Of a DNA stretch of 64,000 bases, positions 11,201-22,376 are shown piece by piece (positions within the stretch are counted from its first letter, which is position 1; each line of letters opens with the position of its first letter). The DNA is taken from assembly GCF_947179165.1 (NCBI RefSeq), contig NC_077243.1, forward strand, positions 29,960,001-30,024,000. Direction: 5' to 3'. The notes below the pieces were generated by a model, which was not told the origin of the DNA, did not search any database, and was given only the letters and a program-made list of their open reading frames with translations. The stretch comes from Solanum dulcamara (taxonomy: Eukaryota > Streptophyta > Magnoliopsida > Solanales > Solanaceae). A program made the translations under genes and the position numbers.

Positions 11201-13811
11201 TAGCTCCTAAATGACTCAATGTTCGTAGCCTCCTTGTTGAAGTCAACTTCTTCTAGCATTGATTCTCGTATGTCTTTGACAATAGCAACCTGTATAAAAT
11301 TTGCATATAAGGAAACAAATTTGGTACAGGGTGTTGAGGAAGGGTGAGACATAGACAAAAGCAAAAATGTTGTTTATATGGAACATGCTCCAGTTCCAAC
11401 AAGTTCACAAGAAAATGACACCAAAATTAAAGTAGAGCAGCAATAAACAAAAATTAAAAATACAAAACAAAAGTATAATTTGAACTATCGCATTAATGAA
11501 AGAGATGCAATAGGGCCACAGCTTTTACCTATTGCCAAAATTTATATAACATTTCAATCTGACAACGGATAATCCGAGCAATGAGCGGAAAGGATTTACA
11601 TTGAACAGGTTTAAATTTCAGCTATGGTGTTAGAGATGCCCATTACTTTAGTTTAAGAAGTTGTTCCAGAAAGTAGTATGTGTTTCAAGAACCACTCCTC
11701 TTTCCTTTTGTTGATGAAAGAGGCAGGGGGATGCTTTTTCTTAGAATTTGAGGATAAATGTTTAATCATTCGTCGAAAGATAACCAGAGTAGAAGTTCTA
11801 GAAAAAAATAATAATCATATCAGCAGTCACAGTAAATTGTTAAAAAATTATATGCATTATACCAGAGATGCACGGCTTAGATCAGGACTCAAAAACTCCA
11901 GGATACGTGCTGCAATGTAAATAAAGTTCAGATCTGCTACCAAAATATCTTCTATTCCAGGTTTCAAAACCTTTATCACTACATCCTCTCCTGTGCCTCT
12001 TATTCTTGCACCATGCACCTGGAAATTTAACATAGTTGAGCCATTTAACAGAGCAGATGATAAAACATTTTGAAGAATGGAATCATCAATTGTCATGAGG
12101 CACCAAAAAAATTTAAAAAATCATGAACCTGAGCAATTGATGCAGAGGCAACTGGTGTGGGATCAACATATTCAAACACGGTATCAATTGGTCTGCCTAG
12201 TTCCTCACACAAGATTGTTTGGATCTGTTCAAAACGAACTGCAGGAGCCCTGTCAAAACAGTACTGGAATTCTTGAACATACTCTGGTGGAAACAATGTG
12301 GGTGCGGATGCAATAAACTGCAAATGGTATGGCAATAAAGTATAAGTCATGCGTCACTGGCATGTAATGAAAGATCATGACAGAAAGTAAGATGATCTTG
12401 CTTCATGCTTACCTGACCTAATTTGATATAAGTTGCACCCATGCGTTCAAACAATTTCCTCAAATATAAGGGAGATAATAGCCCAAGCTGCAGCTGAGTT
12501 GGTAGTCCCGTGGATGAGTTTGCCGTCTAAAAAGTAAAATATAATTAAATTAAAGAGACGATAACTGTTAAGAGTCTATATCTATGAAAGAACTTAGTGA
12601 ATTAGATTATTGGAAAAGATAAGTCAAAGAGAAGAAGCAGCTTTTTTCCCTTTTTGTTGTGGAGTAGGGTGCTTTAGATCAACAGATATCTGGCAACTCT
12701 AAAACAACCTCCAGCAAGTTCAACAAATTACATTTGTATATCCTCTGACCAGTAGGATAAGTCATCAAAATCTGGAAATGGGAAGCTTTTCTTAAAAATA
12801 TTGCTCAAGTACAAGTTGAATTATTGATTCTCAATTTGCATGGTTTTGAAAGCTCAAGGAGTTCGACTAAAGAAGCTTTGCAATAGAGATGACTACCACC
12901 CAAGTTGGTATATGGTTTTACCACACTTACAAAAGTTCATTTTATACATTAATAAGTAATTTAATTCAGAACATCATGAACCTTAATGGGACCTGGGAAA
13001 CAACATACATTCAATAGTGAATCTGTGAATTACTCCTTTAAATATGTTGACAAAACAAAACCACACCATAAAATTTTCTTATTAGTTACTTATAAAGTTG
13101 ATTTTTATTGACAATCAGTTGATATTATTAGCACTTAGAAGCTGTTACCTTAGATACATCTTGCAGCCACTCACTGCCTACTCCAACTACAGCTTGGACA
13201 CCCTGAGCTAACCTTAAGGCTCCACGAGGACCTGTGTTTAGAGATGTTTGGACAATATCCTCCACAAGTTTTGGCAAGTTCTCTAGACGATCTACCAGAA
13301 TAAAAAATATCTTGAGTTAAGCTCAACAATGACAAACTGCCACGTAATCCAGAATACACATCTTTCAAATGCTTCTTATCTTCATAGCCTATAAAAAGGT
13401 GCCAAACTGATTCTGTGCCCTTAATGAGGTGAATTAAAATAACATAAAGATAGATTATTTTTTTTCATTCTTTTTCCTTATTGGGGAAAAGGTAAAGGGA
13501 ATTGAAGAGTTTAAATGAAATAAATAGGGGGAAAAATGAAGAAGGCAGAAAGTGAAGCACCTTGAAGACGAGAAGTAAATAGATCCTGTGCCTGTGAATA
13601 ACGAGCAAAAATTCGCAAAACATTGTGCCGATTCCGATAAGGAATGTTTCTTGGTCTAACAATTGGCAACTGCAAAATAAAATGAAATTTAATTCAAGAT
13701 TCAAAATATACCCAGATGGTAAAAGTGGTACTAGTTGAAGCAGACCTGAGAGTGAGGGAATAGTGGTAAGCGGCCATGAGAGACGCCCCTTAACACTGTA
13801 ACAACTGCCAT
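8219..13811 (-). CDS. ABC1K9: Chloroplast ABC1K/aarF-domain atypical kinase, At5g05200 type
   Basis: There are eleven exons, in transcript order: 13811-13746, 13669-13561, 13291-13149, 12526-12413, 12317-12129, 12018-11863, 11289-11024, 10933-10836, 9854-9676, 9132-9016 and 8392-8219. All introns are GT-AG and the phases agree, giving 536 aa; the Arabidopsis At5g05200 protein is about 540 aa. ABC1/UbiB hallmarks appear in order: YIKLGQ at the exon 4 end (residues 139-144), the alanine-rich loop ASASIAQVH (about 201-209), VVIKVLKPG with lysine K223, EEVDFNKEATN (272-282), the catalytic loop HADVHAGN (359-366) and LDFG (378-381). The R/S-rich start (MAVVTVLRG...) resembles a chloroplast transit peptide. 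Relatives sit in plastoglobules and affect prenyl-lipid metabolism and photo-oxidative stress; that function is inferred. Assignment to the ABC1K9 branch rests on length and on the LPKLVEDIVQTS...GPRGALRLAQG block. It converges on the EDR4-like gene. Confidence 0.88.
10275..10487. mobile_element. Degenerate Stowaway-like MITE in an intron of the ABC1K gene
   Basis: The left end is CTCCCTCCGTC after TA and the right end is GGAACAGAGGATG before TA. The two are imperfect inverted copies about 210 bp apart. The size, termini and TA flanks fit Stowaway. It lies in the intron between exons 8 and 9 and does not touch a splice site. Confidence 0.45.
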
Positions 13812-14310
13812 TTTTCTCAAATCAAGAAAACAAGAACAGTATTTTTTTAGTTTTGGTCAATCATTGTAAAAATCTCCGACAGAAACAGTGAAAGATAGGA
13901 GGCCACGTAGCATATGCTCATTAGCATAATTATCAAGTATACCATACTTTTATCTAATTCCAATTCATACCTGGGTCACTTTTTTGGAAACAAATTATTA
14001 TACGATTAATTATTTTGATATTAATTATTCAATATGCATATGAAATAACTTATCTCATTATTATAGTATAGAATATATTTTATCTAAATCTCATAGTGAA
14101 AAAATCAATTATAATATATTCCTCATTTTTCTTAAATTACTCGATTTTTCTTTTTTTCCCCATATTTCTGATACATTACTTATTTTGCTGATACATCAGA
14201 AATTTGGTGTAGAATAATTAATATTGTTGAGTTATTTATGAATGGTAACGTAATTTAAATTAAAATTGATTGTTTCAATCAATTACCGTGCTAATTAAAG
14301 GAAATAATCT
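13812..14310. other. Upstream region of the ABC1K gene, AT-rich
   Basis: This is the likely promoter and 5'-UTR of the minus-strand kinase gene. From about 13915 the sequence becomes strongly AT-rich, and beyond about 14300 it passes into the minisatellite-bearing segment. No gene is seen. Confidence 0.45.
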
Positions 14311-14442
14311 TTAAAAAAACGTAACAGTTATGAAGAAGAAGAAGAAAAACTCAAAAAATAGAGCATAACTACGAACAAAAAATTCATCCAAAATTCGCTT
14401 TTCATCAAGTGAATCGAGATGAATATGCAGTACCGAATCTGA

Positions 14443-14703
14443 TACATAACATCTTGTATTGATATAGGTTGTAGATATGTCAGAAATATTAAAACTTGAT
14501 ACATGAGAATCTATTACAAAAACAGAATGTATCAGAATCATTAAATCTTGATACATGAGAATCTGATACATAAACAAGATGTACCAGAAGCAGTAAAACT
14601 TGATAAATGAGAATCCGATACAAAAACACGATGTATCAGAAACATTAAAGCTTGATACATGAGAATCTGATACATAAACAAGATATATCAGAAGCAGTGA
14701 ATC
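14443..14703. repeat. 52-bp minisatellite with TGATACAT/ATGTATCA motifs
   Basis: The anchor CTTGATA (CTTCAG in the last unit) recurs at 14495, 14547, 14599, 14651 and 14703, an exact 52-bp period. Alternate units are more alike (AACAAGATGTACCAGAAGCAG versus AACA[GC][AG]ATGTATCAGAA[TA]CAT), which suggests a 104-bp higher-order unit. The array runs into the segment holding the captured MYND exon. An open frame on the minus strand across it is repeat-derived, not a gene. Confidence 0.8.
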
Positions 14704-14855
14704 TTCAGAAAAAACTACATTTAAAAAAAATAAATTATCTATCGAAGTTGTTGACCTTACCTTTTTTTTCAACTCCATATTAATTGATTACCCAAAAATA
14801 TCTACACATAAATGTCCTGGATCTTTTATAATACATCTTGTCTTTCATTTCTCAG

Positions 14856-14943
14856 CTGTTCTCTGTGGCTGGTGTGGTAATGGAAAGGAGATAAAGTCTG
14901 TGGTGGTTGCCGAAGAATACACTACTGCTCGGAGAAACACCAG
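14856..14943 (+). pseudogene. Captured exon of a PDCD2/TSR4-like MYND zinc-finger gene
   Basis: The 88-bp segment is preceded by a good acceptor (CATTTCTCAG) and followed by a donor (CAG|GTCAGC). It translates to LCGWCG at the start and, one frame over, WKGDKVCGGCRRIHYCSEKHQ. The order CxxC...CGGC...YCS.KHQ is the MYND zinc finger as found in plant PDCD2-type proteins (TSR4, ribosome biogenesis). A one-base deletion before the WKGDK block accounts for the frame change. No neighbouring PDCD2 exons were seen on either side, so this looks like an exon carried in by a transposon. It sits beside the 52-bp minisatellite. Confidence 0.6.
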
Positions 14944-15489
14944 GTCAGCAATGTGTACCATGCTTCGTTTGCTCCTTTCTATTAGGACAGAATTTTCCTA
15001 AATGAATTCAATTTGCAGACTGTTTATTGGAAATCAGGTCACAGATATATCAGAAGAAGTAAAGCTATGAAAATAGAGAGAATGTAGTTGAGAATCAAAA
15101 GGAGATGATAGTCTAACTCGTGTGAGTGATTTTAGGCGAGAAATTCGGGATATGCTCAGTAAATTCCTTAAATTTTTGGATCTTGAAGATGGAGAGAGAA
15201 CGAGAGAAAATGATTTAGAGGAGAGAGAATTTTTTTGACTTATGTATCCGGAATATGAAGGGGTAAACTGAAAATAAGAAATTTTGGTAAATTTTTTAAA
15301 GGGTTGGGACTTTTAGCAAATATGGTAATAAAAGATGCGTATGTAGTTTGGTAATTTATCTTAGTATAAATGTGGGATAAGTTATTCCAAACTTAGCAAC
15401 TAAATAAGACATAATTTTTTTTATTATTGAATCTTTTTTTTATTTTCGAACTATTTATTTTTATTTCTCACACCAAATAACCCCTTAAA

Positions 15490-16770
15490 GTTATATCAAA
15501 AATACACTTTGTAGAAATAATCACATTAAATTTTTTAAGTTTTTATGTTTTAGATACGTACTTATTATATTCATAATTTAATTTGACTTAATAATAAAAT
15601 AAAGGTTATTGACTTGTGTGTATGGATGTTGAGAAGAGCTCAAAAAAAATGTGCATTGATTTCATATTATTTTTTTAATTCTTAATAATTAAGGTCGAAG
15701 AATGATATTGCAAATCTATTGAATGGCGATCGACTTGTGGGAATGATATTGCATTATTTATTTATTTTTTATATTTTCTTTCTAAACTTTCTCTTTATTT
15801 TATATTTTATAATTTTTTTTAACTATCATAAATTTATTATTTCTTTTGATTAAAAATAGTAATTTATGACTTTGTTGGAGTCATCTAACTACTAACTGAA
15901 TCCCTTCCTCTATCGCTAATAATTATATAATAGACGAAAAAATAAGTTGCGGTGGAATAGATAGGGTATTGGAAACTAAAGATTAGAAGCTGATAAATTT
16001 AAAAAATCATGATGATGTTATATATCCTCCATGCTCATTCTTATTTTGTATCTATTTCTTTCTTTTAAATATAAATGGTTCAATTTAGTGTAAAGATTAT
16101 TTTGCAAACCACAAAAACTACTAACATCTATCATATACTAATTAGAAGGAAATCGGATTTGATGATGGAATTTAATTCTGTATAATAGGTGAAAGGTTTT
16201 TTTTTTTTTTGGTTAGAGTATAGGTGAAAATTGAAATAAAATAAAATAATATAAAAACAATTTTTATATATATATCTCAAATTTATAATTATATAGCTAA
16301 ATTTTGCAGGATCTTATAACCCAATCAACCCTACTAACTTTTCCCCCTCCTCTTCTAGGCAGCTCTTGAAAATGGATAAAAAAAATTAGTTATGCATCTC
16401 CTAAAAATATAAGAAAAATAGTTTAGAATATGTATTGGTCACCACTATATATAATGAGTTAAGTATGTCTTAGTTCAATCATATATCACGAATACAAAAT
16501 TATATGATATCTTTTCTTAAGTGAATCCAAAATATTAGTTATACATTTTTATATTTAAAAATTCTTTAGTTCTAATATTTTTGTTTATCTTTAATTGGTA
16601 ATCGTACAATAATGAATTAGAACTTTTTGCCTAATTCTTTCTTCTTTGTCATGCTTGCACTCTGCACATCAGTTAGAAAAAATTGTTTGGTACTTCCTCT
16701 TCTCTCTAAAGACAGAGCTGCAAATTAAAAATCAAAGTAATTGTAAATTTGTAATAAGTAATCGATATTA
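15490..16770. other. AT-rich intergenic stretch, nothing recognised
   Basis: There is no open frame with family resemblance, only long A/T runs and a short TA-dinucleotide tract near 16265. The block ending near 15485 (CACACCAAATAACCCCTT) resembles the end of a transposon-type repeat also seen near 52610, so part of the left flank may be mobile-element sequence. Confidence 0.4.
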
Positions 16771-16779
16771 GTGTAATAT

Positions 16780-18409
16780 GAAAGTAGTAATTAGGTATTC
16801 ATATATGCATAATCATGAGATTATTCTCTTCAATTTCTTGCAACTGCATACCCTCTTCTACATGATTATGAGTTTGCATATTATTTTTGATAATTGGTAT
16901 TATACTACCTTCTTCTACATAATCATTAGTTTGCATATAATTTTTGAAGACCTTCTGCATTACATCAACAAGTTGATCCTCCTCTCCATTGTTATGGCTC
17001 TAGCACCATGTCTATGATAATCACAATGAACGAATAATCAAAGATCTCCTATTGAAGGAACAATTATTTTGATTAATTGCGAAATACGACTTTCCATTAA
17101 TCAACTTGAGAATAATTAAACTATATATTAAGTAACAATTACCTCTGATTGTGTTTCAGTGTTTACATGTTTTTCCACCAGTGAATTATTTCCCCAAGCA
17201 CACACACTCAAAGTAACTTCGACATCATCAACATGGAGACCTGATAATGGAAGCTTTTAGGATATTCAAAAAATACAAAGTTTGAAAAAGGTTTTCCATT
17301 ATACGCCCTTTAATTTGTCTCAATTCATGTAGTAAAATTTAAATTTCGAGAGTAGTATTTTTTACTTGTGACTGTAAATTTGGATATATAATGTTTTAAT
17401 TTTTTAAATACAATTTATCTATTAAAAACACACTATTTTTCACTTAATAAGTGAAGAGGAGAGGAAGAGAAGCTTAACGCGTTTCATTTAGTATTACAAG
17501 TCACAATAATTAGCAATTTAGAATATTTAAGGGGCATATAAAATATCACTGCCAAATACATATTCATATCGAATATGAAAAAGAAATTATAAAATTAATC
17601 AATTAGATAATAGTATTTAAGAATAATTGAATTCTTTTAAATTACTTTAATGTTTTATTACTTATTTATTATTGTTCGGCATACCAGGAAACCTTTTTAA
17701 GTTTATGGTAGAAAGAAATTTCACTTATGAAAAACCCTTTAATGTTACCCAATATCTCTTCATTTTTTTTATGAATACACTTTTTTTTATATCAAAGTGC
17801 GTCAACGAATTTTTTTATCTAAATCTGAAAGGTGTCAAACATGCTCAGCCAAGTCAATATCTCTATCTGTCCCATACTCAACGGCAAAATTATGATGGCT
17901 ATTGAGTGTTGATCCACCAACTTCAACAAATAGCTCTGCACAATTATATCAAAGAATAATAAAGATCCATTTCCTTAATTACTTTTTAGTTCATATAATT
18001 AATTAGTTATTAATTACCTTTTTGAAATAGGGCGTATAAAATACTCCATAAATTTCTGAAGCATGGTTTGAAGACCAAAGTCATCAAGAACATCTTCAGA
18101 TTTGTTCACTGTATTGGGACGCATGATTCTGAATTTTGTTTCACGAATCCACTTTTCAAAATTTTCTAGCTAATTAATTAACAATGATCACAATTTGATA
18201 AGAAAACAGAAAAAGTAAAAAAATTATACAGAGAGAGTATGTACCTCCTCACAAAAACGTGGTTAAATCATTTCAAATGTTAGAACACCTAGAGAGGGTT
18301 CAAACATTATATTTTTGAAGCTTTTCATTGAATTCTCACTAATTGCCTTAATAAATGCAGGCACAAAAAATTTTATTGCATGCATAGTATATAATACCAT
18401 GTGTAGAGG
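16780..18409 (-). pseudogene. Dead PKHD-type 2-oxoglutarate/Fe(II) dioxygenase gene
   Basis: The exons are recognisable on the minus strand. A (18409-18245) reads FIKAISENSMKSFKNIMFEP then GVLTFEMI-stop-PRFCEE. B (18169-18018) reads LENFEKWIRETKF, IMRPNTVNKSEDVLDDFG and FMEYFIRPISK. C (17935-17849) reads LFVEVGGSTLNSHHNF, VEYGTDRDIDL. D (17240-17143) reads GLHVDDVEVTLSVC then EKHVNTET. E (about 17010-16780) reads HRHGARAITMERRINLLM-stop. This order matches plant PKHD-type prolyl-hydroxylase-like proteins (At3g18210/At1g22950 type), with the HxD iron ligands visible in HVDD. Lesions: a TAA where the family has Gln; one extra A in an A5 run at the exon B end; the exon C donor reads CT instead of GT; about ten codons lost from the GGELFF region in exon D; and a TAA in exon E. 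It cannot make a full protein. A family member elsewhere in the genome is expected to be the working copy. Confidence 0.8.
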
Positions 18410-19430
18410 CTGAAAGATAGGGAAGACAATTACGTGTGTACGTACTATGAAAGGAATACAATTATGATTATATTGCTTATATGTAATGATCTTCTTTTGG
18501 TCACGATTAAACTTAAAAAATGATAATAGTTGACTATTTGTTATGTATGTACTTGATAGTTTGATATGATTTTCTGTCTGTGAATTCTCTTTGTCTCTGC
18601 GTCTATAGATACATAATAGCAACACAATTAAAAGATATATCAAGAATTGATTGTCCAAAAAATAAAATAAATAAATTTACGAGCTTCAATTTTCTCGTTC
18701 CACAAACTCCAAAATTAGAAAATTAGAGTAGCTTAGGAAGGAGGATGGGTGATCATTATATGTATAAAGTAAATGGCGGTTTTTGTCCATTGTTATTGCA
18801 GTTTTGATCCATGTGTTAGTTGACTAAACTTTAAGACTTAAAAAATTGTTATTTGACGGTCAATTACGAATTAAAACAGAATAATGCAACAACTATATAA
18901 ATGCTTATTTATCATTTGTATTTTAAATCCCCACATATACAAATTGCAATTAATTACTTATATGATTGCACTCAAATTGAGGAGAGTAGCGAAGTAGAAT
19001 TTCATTCATATATTGTGTTATGTCGTGTCATGTCATAAGGAGGGTGTTTGCAAGATGGATCTCAAGAGAATGGTATAAAAGAGGGCTAAACTCCAATTCC
19101 AAGTCATAATTATCCGTCTTGTGTTCTACACATGTCTAGAGTCGCAGCGTCAGTCCCTCTGATGATGAACCATCGTTCTGGCTTTCGTTTCTTGTCGTCT
19201 CATCCATATGTACTATACTATACTAACATATTTTCTACCCTATTCCCTAAGTATATTTGTTCTACCCTATTCCCTATATATACAAATAGGGTATTAGGGT
19301 TTTTTCTACTTCAAGAATATCAATTGAAAAGATGTATATATCATTTAAAAGATGTCTAAATCAGTTGAAAGATGTTTAAATCATTTTAAAAAGTGATAAA
19401 ATTAGCTCAAGCCCCTAACTTGAGCATTTC
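18410..19430. other. AT-rich stretch between PKHD pseudogene and minisatellite
   Basis: No reliable gene was found. Short open frames occur on both strands without family resemblance. The 5' exons of the PKHD pseudogene should lie here if they were ever present, but I could not recognise them. Confidence 0.35.
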
Positions 19431-19461
19431 AAGTAAAACATGTTAAAATAGTAATCATCAC

Positions 19462-19780
19462 CAAAGTGCTCTCAAAGCAACAATTATCATCAAAGTGTTT
19501 TCAAAATAATAAATATCATCAAAGTACTCTCGAAACAATAATATAAACTAAATGCTCTTAAAGCAATAATATCATATAATAGAGCTCCTCATGGATAAAT
19601 AACACAAATAGGCCCCCACAAGTGCGAAACATCATAAATAAGCCTTCCACACGAGTAAAACAACGTAAATTATCTCCTACACGGGCAAAACAACATAAGC
19701 AAACTTTCACACAGGTGAAACAACATAAATAAACCTCCACACGGATAAAATTACATAAATAAGCTCTTACACAAGCTTAA
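19462..19780. repeat. Minisatellite of 29-bp then 30-bp units
   Basis: In the first part a CAAAGTGCTCTC-type anchor recurs at 19462, 19491, 19520 and about 19549, a 29-bp period. In the second part units begin at 19591, 19621, 19651, 19681, 19711 and 19741, an exact 30-bp period, each with a core like ACGGGCAAAACAACATAA followed by CC/TTCACAC. The 30-bp units keep the minus-strand frame open with a ten-residue repeat (CCF.RV), which is a by-product of the period. Confidence 0.75.
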
Positions 19781-20013
19781 TTATAGGAATAAGATTCAAC
19801 TTTACTTCTTTTAGTGCTTCTTTAGGAATAAAATACAAGTTTACCTTCTTTTAGTGCTTCTTTAGGCTCATACTTTGACACTTAATTAATGAACTAAAAT
19901 TACCTTACATACAACCGGCTTTTTATTGTTCTCAAAAAAAGAAAAAAATAAATCCTATCCATGAACCTCAAAAACTAAAAATAACTTGATAGGTATATAA
20001 TATATGTATATTT

Positions 20014-20078
20014 TAAGTCAATATCGCTATCTATATCATACTCAACTATACAACCATGGTGATTATTGATATAGATCC
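20014..20078 (-). pseudogene. Second PKHD-type dioxygenase exon fragment
   Basis: The minus-strand translation gives NNHHGCIVEYDIDSDIDL, the same family block as exon C of the pseudogene at 17849-17935 (LNSHHNFAVEYGTDRDIDL). In the SHHG and VEY positions it is closer to the family than that copy. A one-base deletion precedes it. No other exons were recognised around it, so this is a relic of a tandem duplicate about 2.2 kb away. Confidence 0.6.
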
Positions 20079-20554
20079 ATATTTTTCATTACAAAATACC
20101 ATAAAATGTGATATCAAAGAATAATAATAATAAAAATTCATCTAATTAATCTTTTTAGTTAGCTCAAGGCAAGATCCATACATCTAATTTCCAGCGAGCT
20201 CTTATGTTTCTTTTTCTCTTCACTTTTCACAAATGTTGGATTTTATATATAATAATTATTACCTTAACTAAAATATTTGCTTTAGACCCCCAAGAGTCCA
20301 ATGCCACCGAAAATATTATTTTTATTTGCATTTGTTTTGTACATGTATAGAGATTATACTTCGTAAAGAGTCGATATTTTAATATAATATGGAAAAGGTT
20401 GGTTAACTTGAGAAAATGTTAGTCATTTGTCATAATACAATATCTCGGTTCTTATTTTCAAAAATCTTATTAGTATATACATTTTTTAAAGTCGTTTAAT
20501 TCAAAATTCTAAAATACCAGACAAAGTTCTACACTTATCCATTACGGAGGTCAC

Positions 20555-20795
20555 TATCACCTTGCCCCAGTTATCTTCATTTCTAATCTTATTTCTCCAA
20601 GTATGCTCACACACCCATCTCAACATCCTTATTTAAGAACTCTTATCTTTTGAATATGAGAGTTCTTAACTGGCCAACACTCAGCTCCATACAACATAGT
20701 CAGTCTAACCACCACTCTGTACAACTTGTTTTTAAGTTTTAGTGGTATATTCTAATCACACAAGACTCCAGAGGCTTCCTTCCAAATTTTTTTGC
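20555..20795 (-). pseudogene. LINE (RTE-like) reverse transcriptase C-terminal fragment, minus strand
   Basis: On the minus strand the translation reads KEASGVLCD-stop-NIPLKL, KNKLYRVVVRLTMLYGAECW, PVKNSHIQK and, after a frame change, RMLRWVCEHTWRNKIRNED. This is the same LINE family as the fragment at 150-410 and extends further toward the C-terminus. It has stops and frameshifts and is inactive. Confidence 0.75.
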
Positions 20796-20984
20796 AATCC
20801 TATTATGCCTCTGGAGGATCAATTTGACCAATTGTTGAAGCCATCTAAGGCAAGGGTAATGTGTTTGTTGAAAATCATACTGAGATTGAGATTTTGTAAA
20901 AATAATTCTACAAGTTGCAACCTTTTCCTGTTTTCAAAATAATGATCAACTAGTATACTTATAGCTATAAACATATGACATTGC

Positions 20985-22376
20985 AGTCTGTAATTTCGTA
21001 GATGGAACCACGATCGTAGATGAAGCTCGTAGTCCATATTCAGACTTAGTAATTTCGCCCCCTTTTTGACTCTCTATGGACGGTGTCCACGGCTCGTGGA
21101 ATGAACCACGGATTGTAGATAGTGCCCGTAGAAAAAGTACAGAGACTTAGGAATTTTCAGTGTACAGAAAGAGTCCTTGTATGAGTCGTAGACTTGTCCA
21201 CGGATCGTAGATGGAATTGTAGATGAAAGTCCAGAAATTCCACCTGTCAGTAAGTTCTCTACAACTCGTAAAAAGGTTTACGGACCGTAGAAGATCTCGT
21301 AAACCTAAAGTCCTGAAATTTAGTCTCAAAATATTTTCCACGGATGACTTGTATGACTCGAAGAAGGATTTATGACCGTAAAAAGTCCCGTTAGTTCAAA
21401 CTTTAGAGACTCTAGAATTTCAGTCAGCCCAAAACTCCAGAATTTCAGTCAACCTTCTACAACAATTTCTACGACCCATAAAAGCATCTATGGACCATAG
21501 AGGGCTCCACCCAGATTTTTAAGAGGGTTACTTTTATCTTTTCCCACTATTCTAAAGTCTAAGTCACAAAATTATGCATATCCTAAAAGGGTTTCTTATG
21601 CTCAAGACTCAGTTCCTACACTCTTAATCCCCTCAAACTCAGAAACTACCATAAGCAAGACAAAAATTAGGGTTTCAAGTTTTTCAAGAAAGTTCTTCTC
21701 TCAAATCTCAATCTCTCAGGTATGTAAGGTTTCAATGAGAGTATCAATTCGCTATCATGCCTAATGTATTTGATTCTCAAGAATTCTCAAGATTGTTAGA
21801 AGCAAAACTAGAGCTTTTATGAAATTATGATCTTACTTCATTAACTCATGTTTTCATATTTGTTTTAAATTTTTTAAAGACTTATTGTACTAAATTAACA
21901 TGATTTGTATGTTTTCTTAAACCATATGATTATTAAGCATGATAATTTGCATGATATGAACTACAATCCTAATTTTGGTTATTTTAATATGACTTTTGAG
22001 CTTAGTATCGCATATGATTCAGATATATGGATAGTTCTTATACTTGTAAACATTATTATGTATTTATGTATTTTGGGAGGACTATTTAGCATTTAGAGGA
22101 TACATGTTTATAAAATTCAAGTTCCATAACTATGTGCCACCATATGACTTGACTGTACCGCCTTGCCAAAAAACTTCATATGGCCCTGAGTGGCACAAAC
22201 TAGTGGATCCACATAAATATGATATGGTCCTATATTCTGGCAAGGTATAAGGCAACCCTCTCAACTGAGTTAGCTGTTGGACATCACGAGCTCATATGGA
22301 GTATGCCGATTATTAAAACTCCCTAGTTTTTTGCATTTTTTATGATGTGATCTTCACTTATTATGGTCATTTTATG
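20985..22376 (+). mobile_element. Truncated 5' LTR of a del-like Ty3/gypsy element
   Basis: The sequence aligns by eye with the complete LTR at 34383-36498, in the same order and orientation. Shared blocks include the CATATTCAGACT region, AGCATGATAATTT.CATGATA, ATTCAGATATATGGATAGT and GGACTATTTAGCA. It lacks the first part of the LTR and stops at GGTCATTTTATG (22376), where another LTR abuts. The CTACGG/CGTAGA-type short palindromic repeats typical of this LTR family fill 21050-21490. It is probably the left LTR of the element whose right LTR ends at 36498. Confidence 0.65.

Noticed and set aside
14311..14778. Minus-strand frame of 155 codons
   Set aside because: It spans the 52-bp minisatellite; its repetitive residues reflect the repeat period, not a gene.
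19132..19359. 75-codon frame starting MSRVAASVPLMMNH
   Set aside because: The first part looks protein-like but no family was recognised, and the second half is repetitive AT-rich sequence next to a minisatellite.
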